Shown: one piece after another, positions 12,901 through 25,700 of the stretch | Numbering within the stretch: the first letter of the stretch is position 1 | Layout of the letters: every line of letters starts with the position of its first letter | Assembly (NCBI GenBank): GCA_013400155.1 | Contig: VXBM01000041.1 | Coordinates: 1,879,138-1,943,137 of the forward strand | Reading direction: 5' to 3' | Length of the DNA: 64,000 bases | Origin: Helopsaltes ochotensis | Taxonomy: Eukaryota > Chordata > Aves > Passeriformes > Locustellidae | Position numbers and translations under genes: made by a program | Notes under the pieces: generated by a model | The model's input: the letters and a program-made list of their open reading frames with translations, nothing else | What the model was told of the DNA's origin: nothing | The model's database searches: none

Positions 12901-14832
12901 TGTTGATTTTGCTGCTTTCCTCATATACTCACTAGATTATCTGGGGTTTAGCTCCAGCTTAATGTCTTACAACAGGTCAGGTTCTGTACTAGGACCAAGT
13001 GTTCTTGGACACAATAGTTTCAATCCTAGAGGTTTTTTGAAAGCAAAATCTTGGTGGTATTCTTCCAGCATTCAGAGAAAAAAGTGAAACACTTGTGCTT
13101 TCCGCAAAATATATACCCGATATAAAAACCTACCCTCTTGCTGAAAACCTTAGATTATGAAACTACCCACAGAATGTAAGTACACATGTCTACAAAAACA
13201 ACAGCTCTTCAGTCAAGGCAGAGAAAAAAACATATGTCTTTTATATATATAAAACTTCTTTAGTTCACCTTCTATAAATTAGTTTAGCTGGTAATTCAAA
13301 TTCCTGTTAAGGTCAGGCTTACAGTTATTAAGCCCTGAAAGCCTATAAAAACAAATTACATTTTGAGGCTCCTTTCAAACTTTTCCTTAAACAAAAGGAG
13401 GCTACAGTAGCTGCTTACTTGATTCTAGTAAGATGATGTGCTGATGTAGTTTATTGGCTGTAACACTTTTCAATAATTTTTGTGGTAACTTTGAGTTGAT
13501 AAGCTGCTGGCAAGGTTTTTTTTTTTTACAGGAAAATGATTTTTTTTTGCCACCACCTGAGACATACCACAAATTTTCTCATCAGGAGAGGTTTGATTAT
13601 TTTGTGTCAATTCTTGTTTTGTTATTATAAAAACATTTACATTTCTTTGCTTTTCATTTATTGCTGTACCATAGTAAAACATTTGATTTACCTATGTTAT
13701 ATACACAGTGCATACTACATTTAAAAAAATGCAACCTGAACCAAAACTGAACACAAAAGAACAGCAAATAGACCAGATTAATAAAGTTAAAACCAACATT
13801 TCTCACCTTTTTAAGATGAAGATCTTGTTTTCTAGGTGAAGTATTTCAATTCCTTCACAGAACATTTTTTTTGCAATTTCTCATGGAAGTTTCCTGTAGA
13901 ATGCTGTGCTTCTATTGGCTTTGTGATAGGAGTGGAAATGTGCTCACTTTGAGTACTTAAAAAAAAATCACATCCTGTAATTTCATTTTTTAATTATTTC
14001 TGTTTCTTGTCACCCCATATCATTTTTTTTAAACTTTGTGGTAACCATTACTTGGTATTGCTGCATTTTTCCATATGAAAATTTCTTCTAATGCAGCCAT
14101 TATGTAAATAAATATGTCTACAGTATACTTTGCTGTGTTACAAAAGGAAGCTTTAAAACATATGCTTCTTATAACTCTTATAAAAATTAATGAAACACTC
14201 AGTCTTATACAGTGGGTTTAGCTTAATTTTGAAAAACTATGTGAAAACACTAAACTAAAATAAATGAGATTGCCGTTAATGTAAAATACCCATTTGAAAT
14301 ACTTTGGTATTTAAATTTAGCTCATTCAGCCTCTGGCGTATGAGTTTGGAGGTAAGCCAGCTTCTCTTAAAAATAACAGTCCTATGCAAATCCAGAACGG
14401 ACCGTTTTGGGCTAAATCTCTGCTGTTTTTGCATCAACTGTCTTTTTGTGTGAGTGAGGGGAAAAAACTTCTTAAACATTAAAATCATGGTGTGGGAATG
14501 CCAACAAAAGGATTCATGCTTTTCCAGTTGATTCTGTCTGGCATTTCTCAAATCCTGATAATTTCTCCCATGGAAGATGTAGTCTCCACTAAAATAGCTG
14601 TAATTAAGAACAGTGATTCCATACTGGTGCTGGTCCCAGCTTGTGGTCATGGCACGGATGGATGGCAGCAAGGAGCCCGAGGCAGAGCCATCGCGGCTGC
14701 GCCCGCACAACCACACCCATGGCTCATGAGCTACGTGCACACAGAGCTGTTCATCCAAAACACAGAGGAGGTGATGAGTCCTAGTGGCACCAAGAGGTGG
14801 TGGGTTTGGGGTCTCCCAGGTCCTGTTGAGCA
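9926..14832. other. Unique non-coding stretch with scattered low-complexity DNA
   Basis: No gene is recognised. It contains a hairpin at 10877-10907, listed separately, and a short A-rich patch near 11550-11586. There is a (TTAAA)n-like patch around 11751-11770, and several T-rich runs at 13517-13548 and 13860-14040. Overlapping opposite-strand frames at 14276-14758 and 14492-14914 lack any family resemblance. Confidence 0.65.
10877..10907. repeat. Perfect inverted repeat, 12-bp arms, 7-base loop
   Basis: The left arm is 10877-10888, the loop 10889-10895 and the right arm 10896-10907. The arms are ATGTCTGTTGGT and its exact reverse complement. A transcript from either strand would fold into a short stable hairpin. 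The arms are too short for a typical microRNA precursor, and no transcription unit is evident. There is no sign of a surrounding transposon with these sequences as termini. Confidence 0.85.
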
Positions 14833-14858
14833 GGGGAGGGGAGGGGAAGGGAGGGGAG
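14833..14858 (+). other. G-quadruplex-type motif (GGGGA repeats)
   Basis: Five G runs of three or four bases are separated by A or AA in 26 bases. The short loops make this the strongest plus-strand quadruplex pattern I found by eye in the window. It could also be described as a small GGGGA minisatellite. The moderately GC-rich flank at about 14640-14720 adds a few CpGs, but no promoter or exon can be shown. Confidence 0.75.
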
Positions 14859-17392
14859 TTTGGCTTGGGGACCAGACATCAATCCTGCTCACAGTGGGTC
14901 TGTCTCCCTGGTGAAAATGGGAAAACTGATGTGGGTGTCATGGACACATCATAGGGTGTCTCAAGAAAGGCCACTGTCATTCCACATTTTGGACTGGACC
15001 TGAAGATCTGCAACAGCTCTGCATGGGACTTGCCTCTAGAGACAAGTTGAAAATACTATGGCAATAGCATGGGTGATGGAGAAGCCAGAGTCGTTCATTC
15101 TGGGCAAAACCAGAGGGAGAAAGGTGGGAGAGAGATGCTTGGCTCTCTAGAGCTAGCACTAAACAGAAGAAAACTCTCTCATATTTACAAGTGAGCAGCA
15201 CTCTCCACAGAGAGTCTTTGAGGCCATGTCTCTGTGGTGATTTGTCTGGCAATCCCTCTCCACCTGAGTGGGCATTGCTCAAAAGAAAGGATACCTCACA
15301 ACTGAGCACAGAGGTCATATCTGTGGGTGAAGCACCCTGTACAGCATCTGTCAGAGAAATTCGCTTCAGTAATGCATTTTTCTCCACTTGTACAAAAAAG
15401 TTGGAATAAGCAACGCATTTTTTATCCAGCAACTGCTGAAGGAGCAGGTGCATAGGGAAGAGTTCAGGACAAAGAACACAAAAGAGAAGCAGAGCAGCAC
15501 AGTTCAGCGTTCCCCATGGAAGGCAGATCTCTGATTTTTGTCTCTCAAATAAGACAGGAAGTGATGAAGCCTGATCAAAGGGCAGTTTGAACCTTGTACA
15601 GCTTCCACTCGGAACAGCCCACAGCTGGCCGGCCTTTTACAGGATCAGATCAATATTTGGCACAGGCCACTACTGTTTGCTTTCAACTTGAGTCATTAAG
15701 AAAGACCAAAGTTTTTCAGGTCATATGGACAAGCCCGCCCAGAAGGAAAAGTGAAAAATGAGTATGTGCCAAACTGAGGGATTTAAAAATGATATAATAT
15801 TGCAGTTGTTTCACAAGAAGCAATGTTTCCAAACATTACACAATCTTATTAGAACAGCATTAGCCCACTTAGAAATAGCACTCTACATAAACGTTCAGGC
15901 AAATTTGTTCTTGACCAGCCTGTTACTATCTCGGACACTTCTCAAATCAATATAACCCTCCTGTAATGGAAATATTTCATAGAAAAAAATTGTCATACCT
16001 TGTAAAAAGGGAAATCCATTTCACTGCTGGATATATCACATCAATAAAAAAATCACATATTTGACAAGAAGATAGATTTTTTTCAAAGTGGCTTGGATTA
16101 TGGGGGGAGGAGTGGCAGAGGTTAATGCTATAAGATTAGAACCACTGTTTGCAACTCACCTTTTGAATGATGTATTATGGGATCCAATGAAGCAAATCTA
16201 CTGTGGCTTTCATCAGTTTCTCTTTTAGTACTAACAGCAGCATGGATGAAACTCTGAATTTTTGTGTAGAAAAACATCACAAAATGAAAAAAAACAATTA
16301 TATCTTGCACTTTTTTTCCCCTACTATTTTTGTTGGCATTTTTTCCTCCAAAAGGCCAGAAATGCCCAAGGATCAATCAATGTTGTGCCTTGGGGATGAG
16401 AAAACTTCTCCCTGCCTTTGCATCAGACACCAAGGGACAGGGACAACTTGTGTTCTGAAAACCAGTTTCTTAGAAGTTGTTGTGGAGACAAGTTACATCT
16501 TTCTTTGTGGTAGAGTGGCTCTGGAAGCATGGATATTGGAAGGCTAGAGGAATCTGGCTGCTAGAGGTATGATGAAACCCAGGTCCACCTCTTAGACAAG
16601 AAGCTGAACCAAACCCAAGTTAGCAGTTCAAAAAAAGACCTGAGATATCTCAGAGCATCAAACAAGTGCTATGCTGCTGCAGAAGTGAGGTACAGATGGG
16701 TCTGGGAAGGGCAGCCAGTTTAATTCACCCTGACTTGTTACAAGCACTGGCAGAAGAGGTAAAGCGTTCTTCAGGGTAAATAATATCCTGGTTTGATTTA
16801 GCCCTTCTTTCAGCAAAACCCCTCCTGCCTGGGGGCAACGATGCAGCTACAAGTCATTTACAAATGGTATGGGGACAGATCTCCCTGAAGTATCAGTCCC
16901 ACAACAAACTTATCATGTAGCATCTTTTTAATCTAGGGCTCCCCTGCTTCCAGTTTTCCCCACATGTATCTTTTTCCCTGCTTGCCTCCCATTAGATTCC
17001 GTGTGTGCACAGCTTTTGTCCCACCTCATCAAGAGCATGCAGTCAGTTCAGTGTCTGCATGAAGGGCAGCCTGGCATGTGACAGGCTCTCCTCCAGCCCT
17101 GGCACTGCCTGCCTAGCCAGCCCATCCAGGAGGCCTTGGAGATGACCTCACAGATAGCTGTGAGACTCAGGCAGAATATGAGCTGCTCTAATAATAAGAA
17201 AATAAAAAGCTCAATATGTTCAAATATGCACAAATAAGACTGGACCCAGCCCTAAGCAATGCCAACTTTTGGCTGGGGGGCCTGTCTTGCTGAGAGCTTG
17301 GCTGAGAGAAGCACTCTGGAGTGCTTTAGAGATGGGAAGATTGACATAAAAGTCTCATCTCTTTGATGGAGAAGCAAAGCTGAGTGGTAAAA
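14859..17392. other. Unique non-coding stretch
   Basis: No gene, RNA or recognisable transposable element is seen. A 158-codon minus-strand frame at 14977-15453 shows no domain and is treated as chance. The segment just upstream of the CR1 tail at 17393 may include more eroded CR1 sequence, but I cannot support it. Confidence 0.6.
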
Positions 17393-17518
17393 GGGCAGGT
17401 TGGATTGGGCTTTGAGCAATCTGGTCTAGTGGAAGGTGTCCCTGCCCATGGCAGAGGAGGCTGGATCAAAGCGATCTGCAAGGTCCATTCCAACCCAAAC
17501 CATTCTGTGATTCTGTGA
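17393..17518 (+). mobile_element. CR1 LINE 3' end
   Basis: This is the diagnostic 3' untranslated end of avian CR1. It runs from GGGCAGGTTGGATTGGGCTT through a TCTAGTGGAAGGTGTCCCTG block to CAAGGTCCATTCCAACCC. It ends in two copies of the ATTCTGTG-type octamer that terminates CR1 elements instead of a poly(A) tail. Only the 3' about 126 bp is clear, consistent with the severe 5' truncation usual for CR1. Confidence 0.95.
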
Positions 17519-20500
17519 ACAGCTCTCCCACAGGCCTTGCATGGTGATGCAGAAGCAGCTGCTCCATTAGGTAGCAAAGGTTGCCCGAAGGCCCACTCAA
17601 TGCATGTGGACATGTCTCTGAAAAAGGAGAGCAGTGCTTTGTGTCCTCTCTGGCTGGCAGGGAAGGATAGGGGAAGAGAGGCCAGCACAAAGCTACATGT
17701 GTGAAGTTAAGGACAAGCAGGGTGAGTGTGACACTATTAATAATTTCATGTCAATCCACAGAAAAAAATGGAAATTGACATATAATTTTGACCTATAAAA
17801 TTATCTATTCCCTTGAATTCCCTCCTAAAAGCCTATATTTTCTGACCGTTTTCTATCAGTAACAACTGAAATTCACATCTATCCCCACAATGGAAGTTTC
17901 AATAAAACTTTTTTTACTGGCTTTTTTAACCCTTATGTAGACCCATAACTGGAGAGTTAATTCAGGTGAAAACTGTGGCAAAACTGAGTATTATGGAGAA
18001 GTACTTTCTACAGAAAGAGATCATTTAAATTTGGCTCTTCCATGGTTACAGAAAAAGCAAGAAATTCTGCAGCACATCCTCTTACAGTTCTTTGCTCTCC
18101 CTGATATTTCTAATTTTCATTCATTCCTAAGATTAAAAAAGCAATTTGTAGGAAGGAAAGAAAAAACAAAACAACAAACCACATGCACACATACAAATTC
18201 ACCCAGAAAAAATTATTTTAAAAACAGACTTCTCCCATAGAAGATAAAGAATGCAGTTTTATTTTCAGCAAAACTCTTTCTGGAGCTGAAAGAAGGGCAG
18301 GATTGCCCTCCACTCATGGCACAGCAATCCACCCTACATTTAATACTTTCTGGATCTCTCCCCATTCACTTTAGGATCTCAGTTCTTTGGTGGTCTTCTG
18401 TTTTGACATCTGCTTACCCTTATCTCTAATCAGTTTTGCTGATAGACATTTCCCCTGAGAGTGGAGACGCTGCCTAATAGATTTTTTTAAAGCAACTACT
18501 ACTTAGTAGTCATGAAATTATCTTTGTGGCCTGCAAGGGTGAGAGACACTGTTCCTAACATTCCCATGCAGACAGCTAAGTCTCACTCAGCTTTATCTGA
18601 TTTGCTCTATTTTGCTCTTTATACTCTCATAACATAATGACATAATGACCACAATATGTTTTTGTTAAACCTGCAATTAGGCACAATATCCCAAGGCACC
18701 AAATGATCAGGGAATGCATTGTAAGTAATTGTTAAATAACATGGTAATTTACTGCAGCTTGTATCAAGAGTTACGCTGTCTGCCAGAGCAAGGAACTAAA
18801 CTTGGAACATGCAAAGGAGCAGTAGTACAGTATGTTGATGCAGAATCCTTCAGAAGAAAGCATCACACATCAAAGTGCAAGGTTTTATAGAAAGAGAAAT
18901 GGGTGAAGTGAAATGTTTTGCCCTCAGCTGATACAGGTGCTTACTGGAATATGTAGCAGCCTACATTTTGCTCTGATGATTATGCAAAAGAAGGTGCCTC
19001 TCCAAGAGATATGAATGCCATAGCACCCCATAGCAAGGCATGAGTTCTTGTTATGTAGCAATAGTACATTGAATTTCCAGCTAGACTTGTGGCGTGCATG
19101 ACAGGCAAAATATTAAACAAAAAGTGGTCCCAAGACCTTCCAATGCCCTAGAAACCAAAAAGTTAACAGAGTACTAGAAAATATATTGGGAAAAAGTTAT
19201 TGTAGATTATTGTACAAGATGCTTGAGAAAATCTATGACAGACTTCTTGTCATTTATTTTAATAAAAGAAAACAAACCACATGCATATGAGGAACTGAGT
19301 CCTATGTGATTTAAATTTTAACTTTCATTGGGAGTGGGATAGTAAGGAATGTCTGCATCTGGGCTTTTAAATGGTAGCCTTTCTTCTAAAAATCTATTTT
19401 TTTCTGGGTCTACCAAATGTAATTTTTATTGAATTTCCTTCTTCTGGTTTGTTTTTTATTCTATTTCTGTGAAAATAAAGAGCACACACTTGCAAAAACA
19501 TGTCTGAGTCCAGACGGTCAGTGCAGGAAATTCCTGCAGTTCTGGTGAAAACTGGAGGAACAAGGGGGGCATATACTCAGCACCTCTGCTGAAGGATGAG
19601 CTATAACAAGAATCCAAGAGGACACCTGGCTGTTTTGGGGCTGCCCTACCATCCATGAGCCCATAGACAGGCCAGCCTGCCAGTTGGCAAGAGCTCGGGT
19701 GTGGTGATGTGGGCCTTTTCCCAATGGTCCAGGTGAACACTAAAGTACTGTGTCGGGAACAGGAACATCCTAGCAAATGTATGTGGGGAGTTACCTGAAG
19801 TTGCTTTGGAGCAGCACTGATGCAGGGATCATCATGCAGGAATTTGGAGTGCCCCAGATCCAGTGTTTCAGTGTAACCTTTTACTAAAGAATCACGCAAT
19901 CTAAAAACTGTTTATAAATTCATGTATCTATATTCACAGCTCAAGCAAAGTGCAGTGTGGACCCAGACAGCATCCTCCACATGACTCAGACTGCTCCTTT
20001 CCCTGGAATGGGTAATGACTCTGTGCCTTGCTAACTATGGTTTATAAGCTTGGGTGATTTAAGTAAGTAAATACAGCAAAGCCAGGAATGCAAAGTCTGT
20101 GCTAGACATTTGTGTTTTGATGGCTCCTCATCTCTGGGCCTTATCTACAGTCTTACCCCAAGCAGCTGGCAAGCACCGTCTCCAAAGTGCTGATGTCTCC
20201 GTGCAGTTGTGGATAGGGAAATAATATCAGATCTGCTCCTGGGAAAATGCTATGCAGAGCCCCAAATCATGCAGCCAGTTTTCTTGTCACTCCTCGCAAA
20301 GCAGTGATCTCATCCTTGCTGCCTCCAAATTTTCTATCTCCAGAGTAGAAGAGGGAGGCAGGAAGGGACAAGAGGAGAGGGAGAGAGAAGCTAAGAAAAG
20401 AAAGATCCCATTGTTAGAGTTCTCTTATTTATGTGAATATTTGCCAAGACAACAAGATTGGGTCTGACATGAACTCAAGGGTCAGTGGGGAGCTGTGCAA

Positions 20501-21689
20501 GAATGTCTGAACTCCCTGTGCTCATGATCCTTAGGAAAAAGCAACTTCCAGATGTGAGCGAGCCTTCTTCCAGCCATCCAGTCCCCTAAGTATATCAGAT
20601 TATACAGCCTGAAGACGCCTGCACCTTATTTGCATGGCTGAGCAAATGCAATATTTGCCTTGGAGGGAGAACTGCATCAAAATCCTAGATCTAACCACTG
20701 AAGCACTTCAGGTGTGTTGGTAACGAATTAGAGTTAAATTAAACTTCAGGAACATGGTCATAAAAGACAGGATATATCCAGGATCCACCCTTAAGACAAG
20801 GTTGGTAATGAACTGCAAAAGCCCAGGGCTGTGGTGTCTGTCTTGCGTGAACTCTATGCAGAGATCAAGATTCTCTGTATAAAAACAAAATCAAGACTGA
20901 AATATTCAGGTACTAACACCTGCTGTCAAAAAGTCACCAAAAAATGTCATGTGCAAGCCCAGTGTGAGGCATGAGTAACTCTCTACTACACCATAACCAT
21001 TTATTCTGAATCCAGGTCAGTTACACCCACTGAGGATGTACCCACTCCCACATCCGTCCATCTGGGTCTCACCAAAAGTTGCCAAGGGCTCTTTATGCTG
21101 AGGGGCTGCTAGGATGCACTAACAGAACAGATACAGCACCTGCAAAAGCCAGTATCACAGTTGCACCCAGGAGAGAAAACCCAGCTTTTGTTCTAACTAA
21201 GCTGGCTGGATACTGGGTTTAGAGTGGACTGCTGACACTTAACCATTAAGTTTAAAACAACTCTGAAACTTGGAATCTCAGAATCACTCACCCGTGCACA
21301 GTTGGTGGTGGGGTGCATCTGCCTTGGTGTGACTGTGGCAAATGGAGACCAGTGCTCCACTCAGAGAGGCCTTTTGAAACCTCACCTTGTCCTCTGGAAA
21401 ATTATTCACCTCGTGCTTAGCATGGGCAGTGCAGATTCATTGCCCAAGCCTCAGCCAAAAAGCAAAAAAAAAGGTCTACACATAAGCATAATTTAGTGAG
21501 GGGAAAAAGTGTTAGATTCTTTGTTTGTTCCTGGATTGTTGGGCTTTTCTGTGGTAAGGCATTTTTCCACAAGCTGCTTTTTGCAGCAGGTGTCTTAAGA
21601 CTCTGCAGCGGATAAGCAGCTCTGGGTCCAAGCCACCACCTTTCTGCTCAGCCCAACACCTCCTCGTTTTCTTAGCATGATTAAATGAG
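17519..21689. other. Unique non-coding stretch
   Basis: No gene or transposon is recognised. It has a small inverted repeat at about 17785-17807 (ATAATTTT arms). A purine-rich GA patch lies at about 20341-20403. A minus-strand frame of 147 codons at 19456-19899 shows no domain. Confidence 0.65.
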
Positions 21690-22760
21690 TGATTTTGAAG
21701 GCTTTAAGCACTTGCTAATTCGGGGTTTTTCTGGTAATAGGCCGGTGGGTCTGAATTTCCAGCGTCTGTAGAGCCAAACTGACAGTTCACTTGTATTCCC
21801 AGTTTTCCGCTCCACCTCAGCAACTTTTTCCAAAGACTGCTTCTCGCTGACATCCCCCCTCTGCCCCCCCGCCCCTCCGCTCCCGCCCTTTATTTTTTTA
21901 GATCGACCTGGTCTTTGTTGTACTAATTAGATTATCTCTGCCTGAGGGACCCGGAGAGCAGCCCCAACGGAGCGCAGCCTGGAAAGACAGGACACATAAT
22001 CCCTGTTATCAAGGGGGCTGTCATTTGGCATGTAGATCAACTAATTCTTTCAATACCATGGGAGCAATTGTACATCTTAATATTGATTTTTTTTCCCCCC
22101 CAAGATATGATCTCCTGCATTCCTACATCAGTCTCGTTTGCCCTGGCTAAAAGGCTCCATTTATTACAAGGCAACACAACGGGTGCGCACACCCCCGCCA
22201 GCTTTTTGGATTTACAAATGAGAAGGTGCTTTGCGGGAGGGTAAGAGAGCGAGCAAACACTGACGAGGCAAGTTAACACAACAACTTCAGGAAGCAAAGG
22301 GGAATAAACCAAACCTGCTGCACTTTCACTTTGCATTATGAAGTAATTAATTCAGAGCTGACTGACATCAAAGGCTGAAGGCCAGTCATGGGAAGGGGCA
22401 TTAGCAATAAATCATGTGCTAAAAGCAGTAATGCTTTGAGTCAAGCCGGGTTGCCACCGTTCAGCAACCAGCCTGTTAAATAAGTTTCTGCTTGTTTCTC
22501 TTGTTCTTCCTTTCCACTCACCTCAGTATTAATTTCAAGAGATGCTATTCATGTTTTGTGCTCCATACAAATCGCCTACAGCTAATTGCAAAAAGGAAAA
22601 ACACAACAATGGACTGACCTTCACCTGAGATATCAAAATGCTTTAAATGCTAATCAACAAATCAACTTGCACAGACACAGACAATCCCCCCTCCGCCTCC
22701 CTTTATCATGATTCCTCTTTCAAGGATAGACATTGGTAACTGGATTCTCAATGTATTTAT
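21690..22760. promoter_or_regulatory. Candidate conserved developmental enhancer cluster
   Basis: This kilobase differs from everything around it. I count about nineteen CpGs by eye between 21721 and 22265. It holds dense homeodomain, SOX, POU and E-box-like motifs and no repeats. Examples are TAATTA at 21924-21929 and 22344-22349, CTTTGCAT at 22329-22336, a consensus SOX site AACAATGG at 22605-22612 and CACCTG at 22622-22627. AT-rich motif islands alternate with GC-rich pieces, as in many deeply conserved vertebrate non-coding elements near transcription-factor genes. A C-rich run at 21854-21888 is listed separately. The only sizeable frame, 22037-22336 on the minus strand, has no domain. 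Conservation and enhancer activity are inferred. An unannotated non-coding RNA promoter is the main alternative. Confidence 0.5.
21854..21888 (-). other. C-rich run, quadruplex motif on the minus strand
   Basis: Five C runs (6, 7, 4, 3 and 3 bases) fall within 35 bases, separated by one to four bases. The complementary strand satisfies the quadruplex pattern and the plus strand could form an i-motif. It also contains three CpGs and GC-box-like CCGCCC (SP/KLF-type) sequence. It sits in the left part of the candidate enhancer cluster, next to a T-rich stretch at about 21889-21899. Confidence 0.6.
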
Positions 22761-25700
22761 TTCTGTCAGTCTGGAAGACTTTTTCTGTTTGCACACCAGA
22801 AAATTTCCTAGCTCTAGGTGTTCTACATTACGTTTCTAGATATGTATGTCATTAGACAGGCTACGTTCAATTGCTTGCATACAACCTTTTTTTATACCAA
22901 ACTAGATTCATCTCATGACTCTTAGAAAGCAGGTTTGAACGATATAAACGATTTTTTATGTTTAGACAAACTTATGTTAGAACCAAAAAGGAAAGAAATA
23001 ATTTCCAGGCAAAGGAAGAGGGGAAAATTCCTTCAGTGACACCATCTAAGCGGCTCTCCTGACTTAGACCAGCTGAGGGCTATTGCAGCTTTAACTAACA
23101 GCCTGTAGAGCCTGATGTTGGCACCTGTTAATACCATCCACAGAGCTGAATATATTTTATTGCCAGACAGGAAACTTTATCCACAGCACTGGGATCATGT
23201 CCTTTTCTTCCAAAAAGTGTCATAGGATCTCTCACTTCCTCCTGGACAGTCACCAGAGCCAGGAAAAATAGGACCTGGGTCCAGTGTCTCAGCTGAAAGC
23301 AGTCCTCCAGCAGTGCAGAGCTTCCTGTGGAGCCTGTACAGCTCTGCCAGCATCAAAGACAAATACACGTCGTGGTTTGAGGACCACTCTCCAAGGGCTC
23401 CCCCCCTCGCCTCAGTTACCTCCTGTCCCCTCCCTATGAGCCTTTCCATTCCTGCTTCCCAAGTGCCTGACTTTTTCAGCTAAATGTGGGGGGGTTTCTT
23501 CCAGATTGCAAAGATCCAAACATCTAAATTATGTTCAACATGTGATCAACACATGGACCTCTATAAAAAGATATATATGATAAAAAAAATCACAGACATT
23601 TCTACTCGTGTGATGCAGAAGGGTGATAAATCAAGAAAACACTTTATGTCCACCATCGTGGTTCACAGATATCCACAAAAGATAACTTCATAAAACAATG
23701 TAATTCCTTCAGAAACCAGTTCTGGGCTGGATCTTCAATGGGGAAAGAAAAATCTTGGTAAATGAGATTTAAAAGTACCTAACTCACCTGTCTCTTCTGG
23801 TTAGCAGCGTGTTGGGGGTATGGTCGTGTTCTGAAAGATTTTAGGTCTCCCTGCATCTGTGGCAGTGCACGGAAGTGTTAGCAATTCAACAGCACCCTGT
23901 AACATTAGAGCACAACAGATACACAAGGCAAAACAGAGGTCCCCAAAGGACTTTCAAAAGCAGGGCAAGAGTCAGGAGCAATATTGATGGAAGAGGAAGA
24001 GGTTAGACATGCTGGATAGTGCAAATGGAGAAGAAATGGGGAAAGAAAGTGAGAAAGGTCAAGAAAAGTGAGAGCTTGTACTGTCTCCCCATAGCATTAC
24101 CTCTGAGATCTTTGGTGTCGTTGGCTCCTTCCCCTATCCCAAACCACAGAAAAGAGCACTGACAATAAACAGCTTCCACAAACTGTTAATTTCTCCCCAT
24201 TGCCTGAGTCAAAGGATAGAAAGTACTTTATATATCAAAGCAGAAACTCAATAACAATATTGAATGAAAGGCATCATTTTCAGAAGGGATTTCAGGCAAA
24301 CAAGCACTGTGACTGAAGAGCACTCTTAATCAGTGGCTTACATTTCAACCAGGAGGACAAAGAAAAGGCAACATAATGGAAGAGGGACCTTCCTGTCTTT
24401 TTCAATGCATGGCCACAACCTCATTCATTACAGATTCTGAAAAGGAGATGGAAATTCATAGACACTACTGATGGATCAAAGTGCATAGGGTTTTCTGGGA
24501 GCGAGTGTCTTAGGAAGTTGTAGCCCTGCAAAAAGACAAAAGAGAACTGACTTTTGAAAGTTGGCACCTTGCAGTTAAATTTTTTGGTGTTTAATATACA
24601 GAAAGTGTTGACTGAAATGGTTCTTAAAGCCAGGGATGTGTGCACTTTCTAAAACTCTGGTGTTTATGATGGGTTGACTTCTCCATTTTCCTCAGCTGGG
24701 GCATGAATAGCTTGTCTATCCTCTAACCAGATATTTACTGCCACGAAACCTCTGAGGATTAAACATCTCTGAACTGTTTATTTCCCCATGTCCAGTGATT
24801 TTAAAAACTTTTTTGGGACAGAAATAGCCATACACACAAACTATGGAATGTATAATATGAGACTGCATGTACCACTTCTCCTTTGGGATTTGGGCTTAAA
24901 TGGGTTTTGCATAAGGAAGCACAACAGCAGCTGAGGAAGATTTTTCAAGTTTCTTCTAGCTTGTTGTATTTTGGAAACTTATCCCATGCAGACATTCAGG
25001 ATATTTTCAAACAAATTTTTAAAATGCCCAAAATCTCTGTGAAACTTGAGAATCTGAAGCCTATAACTGTTTTTATGTCAGCGGGATCTTGCTGTGCCTT
25101 TACTTTGGGTCTCAAGACTGCCCAGTTTGTGCAAAGTTAGAGAATCTCTGTGGCACAAGGCAGAGGGGTCTACCTGTTTAGACACTCCACATAGTGCAGG
25201 GGCTCTCACTCCAGCCCTGGAAGCAATGATGTTTCTGCAGGTGCAATGCTGTACCTGACTAATTAGGGCTGGTAAGAGGAGCATAAATTATCTCCATCTC
25301 CCAGTGTGGTAAAGGGTCACTTGGGGACCTTTGGATGGCACTCTATGGGACTACCCAATACACCCAAAATTTCCTTGGAAGAGCTCTTCGCCCCACCACA
25401 GCACCTGGTGCCCAGAGCTGGGCAAAGTGCCAGGGAAGGTCCCTGGAGAGCGGCAGGGGAAGACAGCTCTGCATTATGACTGCCAAGTCTGCGGTCCTCA
25501 TGCAGCTCTGCCAAGGAGGGAAAACCTGAGGAAATATGTAACGGCACATTCTCCAGCATCATCTTTCCCCTCCTGGGCTTGCACCTAGCATGGCCCACTG
25601 CCACGCAGCCATCTGGGGTGGGGGAAAACTGCACTGCACCTTTTGTGGGACTGTGTGCCTTAATGCCCTCCTTTCCCTTTGCCACAACCCAGTTTTCTGT

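Noticed and set aside
14276..14914. Overlapping opposite-strand frames of 160 and 140 codons
   Set aside because: Neither shows a domain. Overlap on both strands reflects local scarcity of stops.
14977..15453. 158-codon minus-strand frame
   Set aside because: No domain or neighbouring exon structure found.
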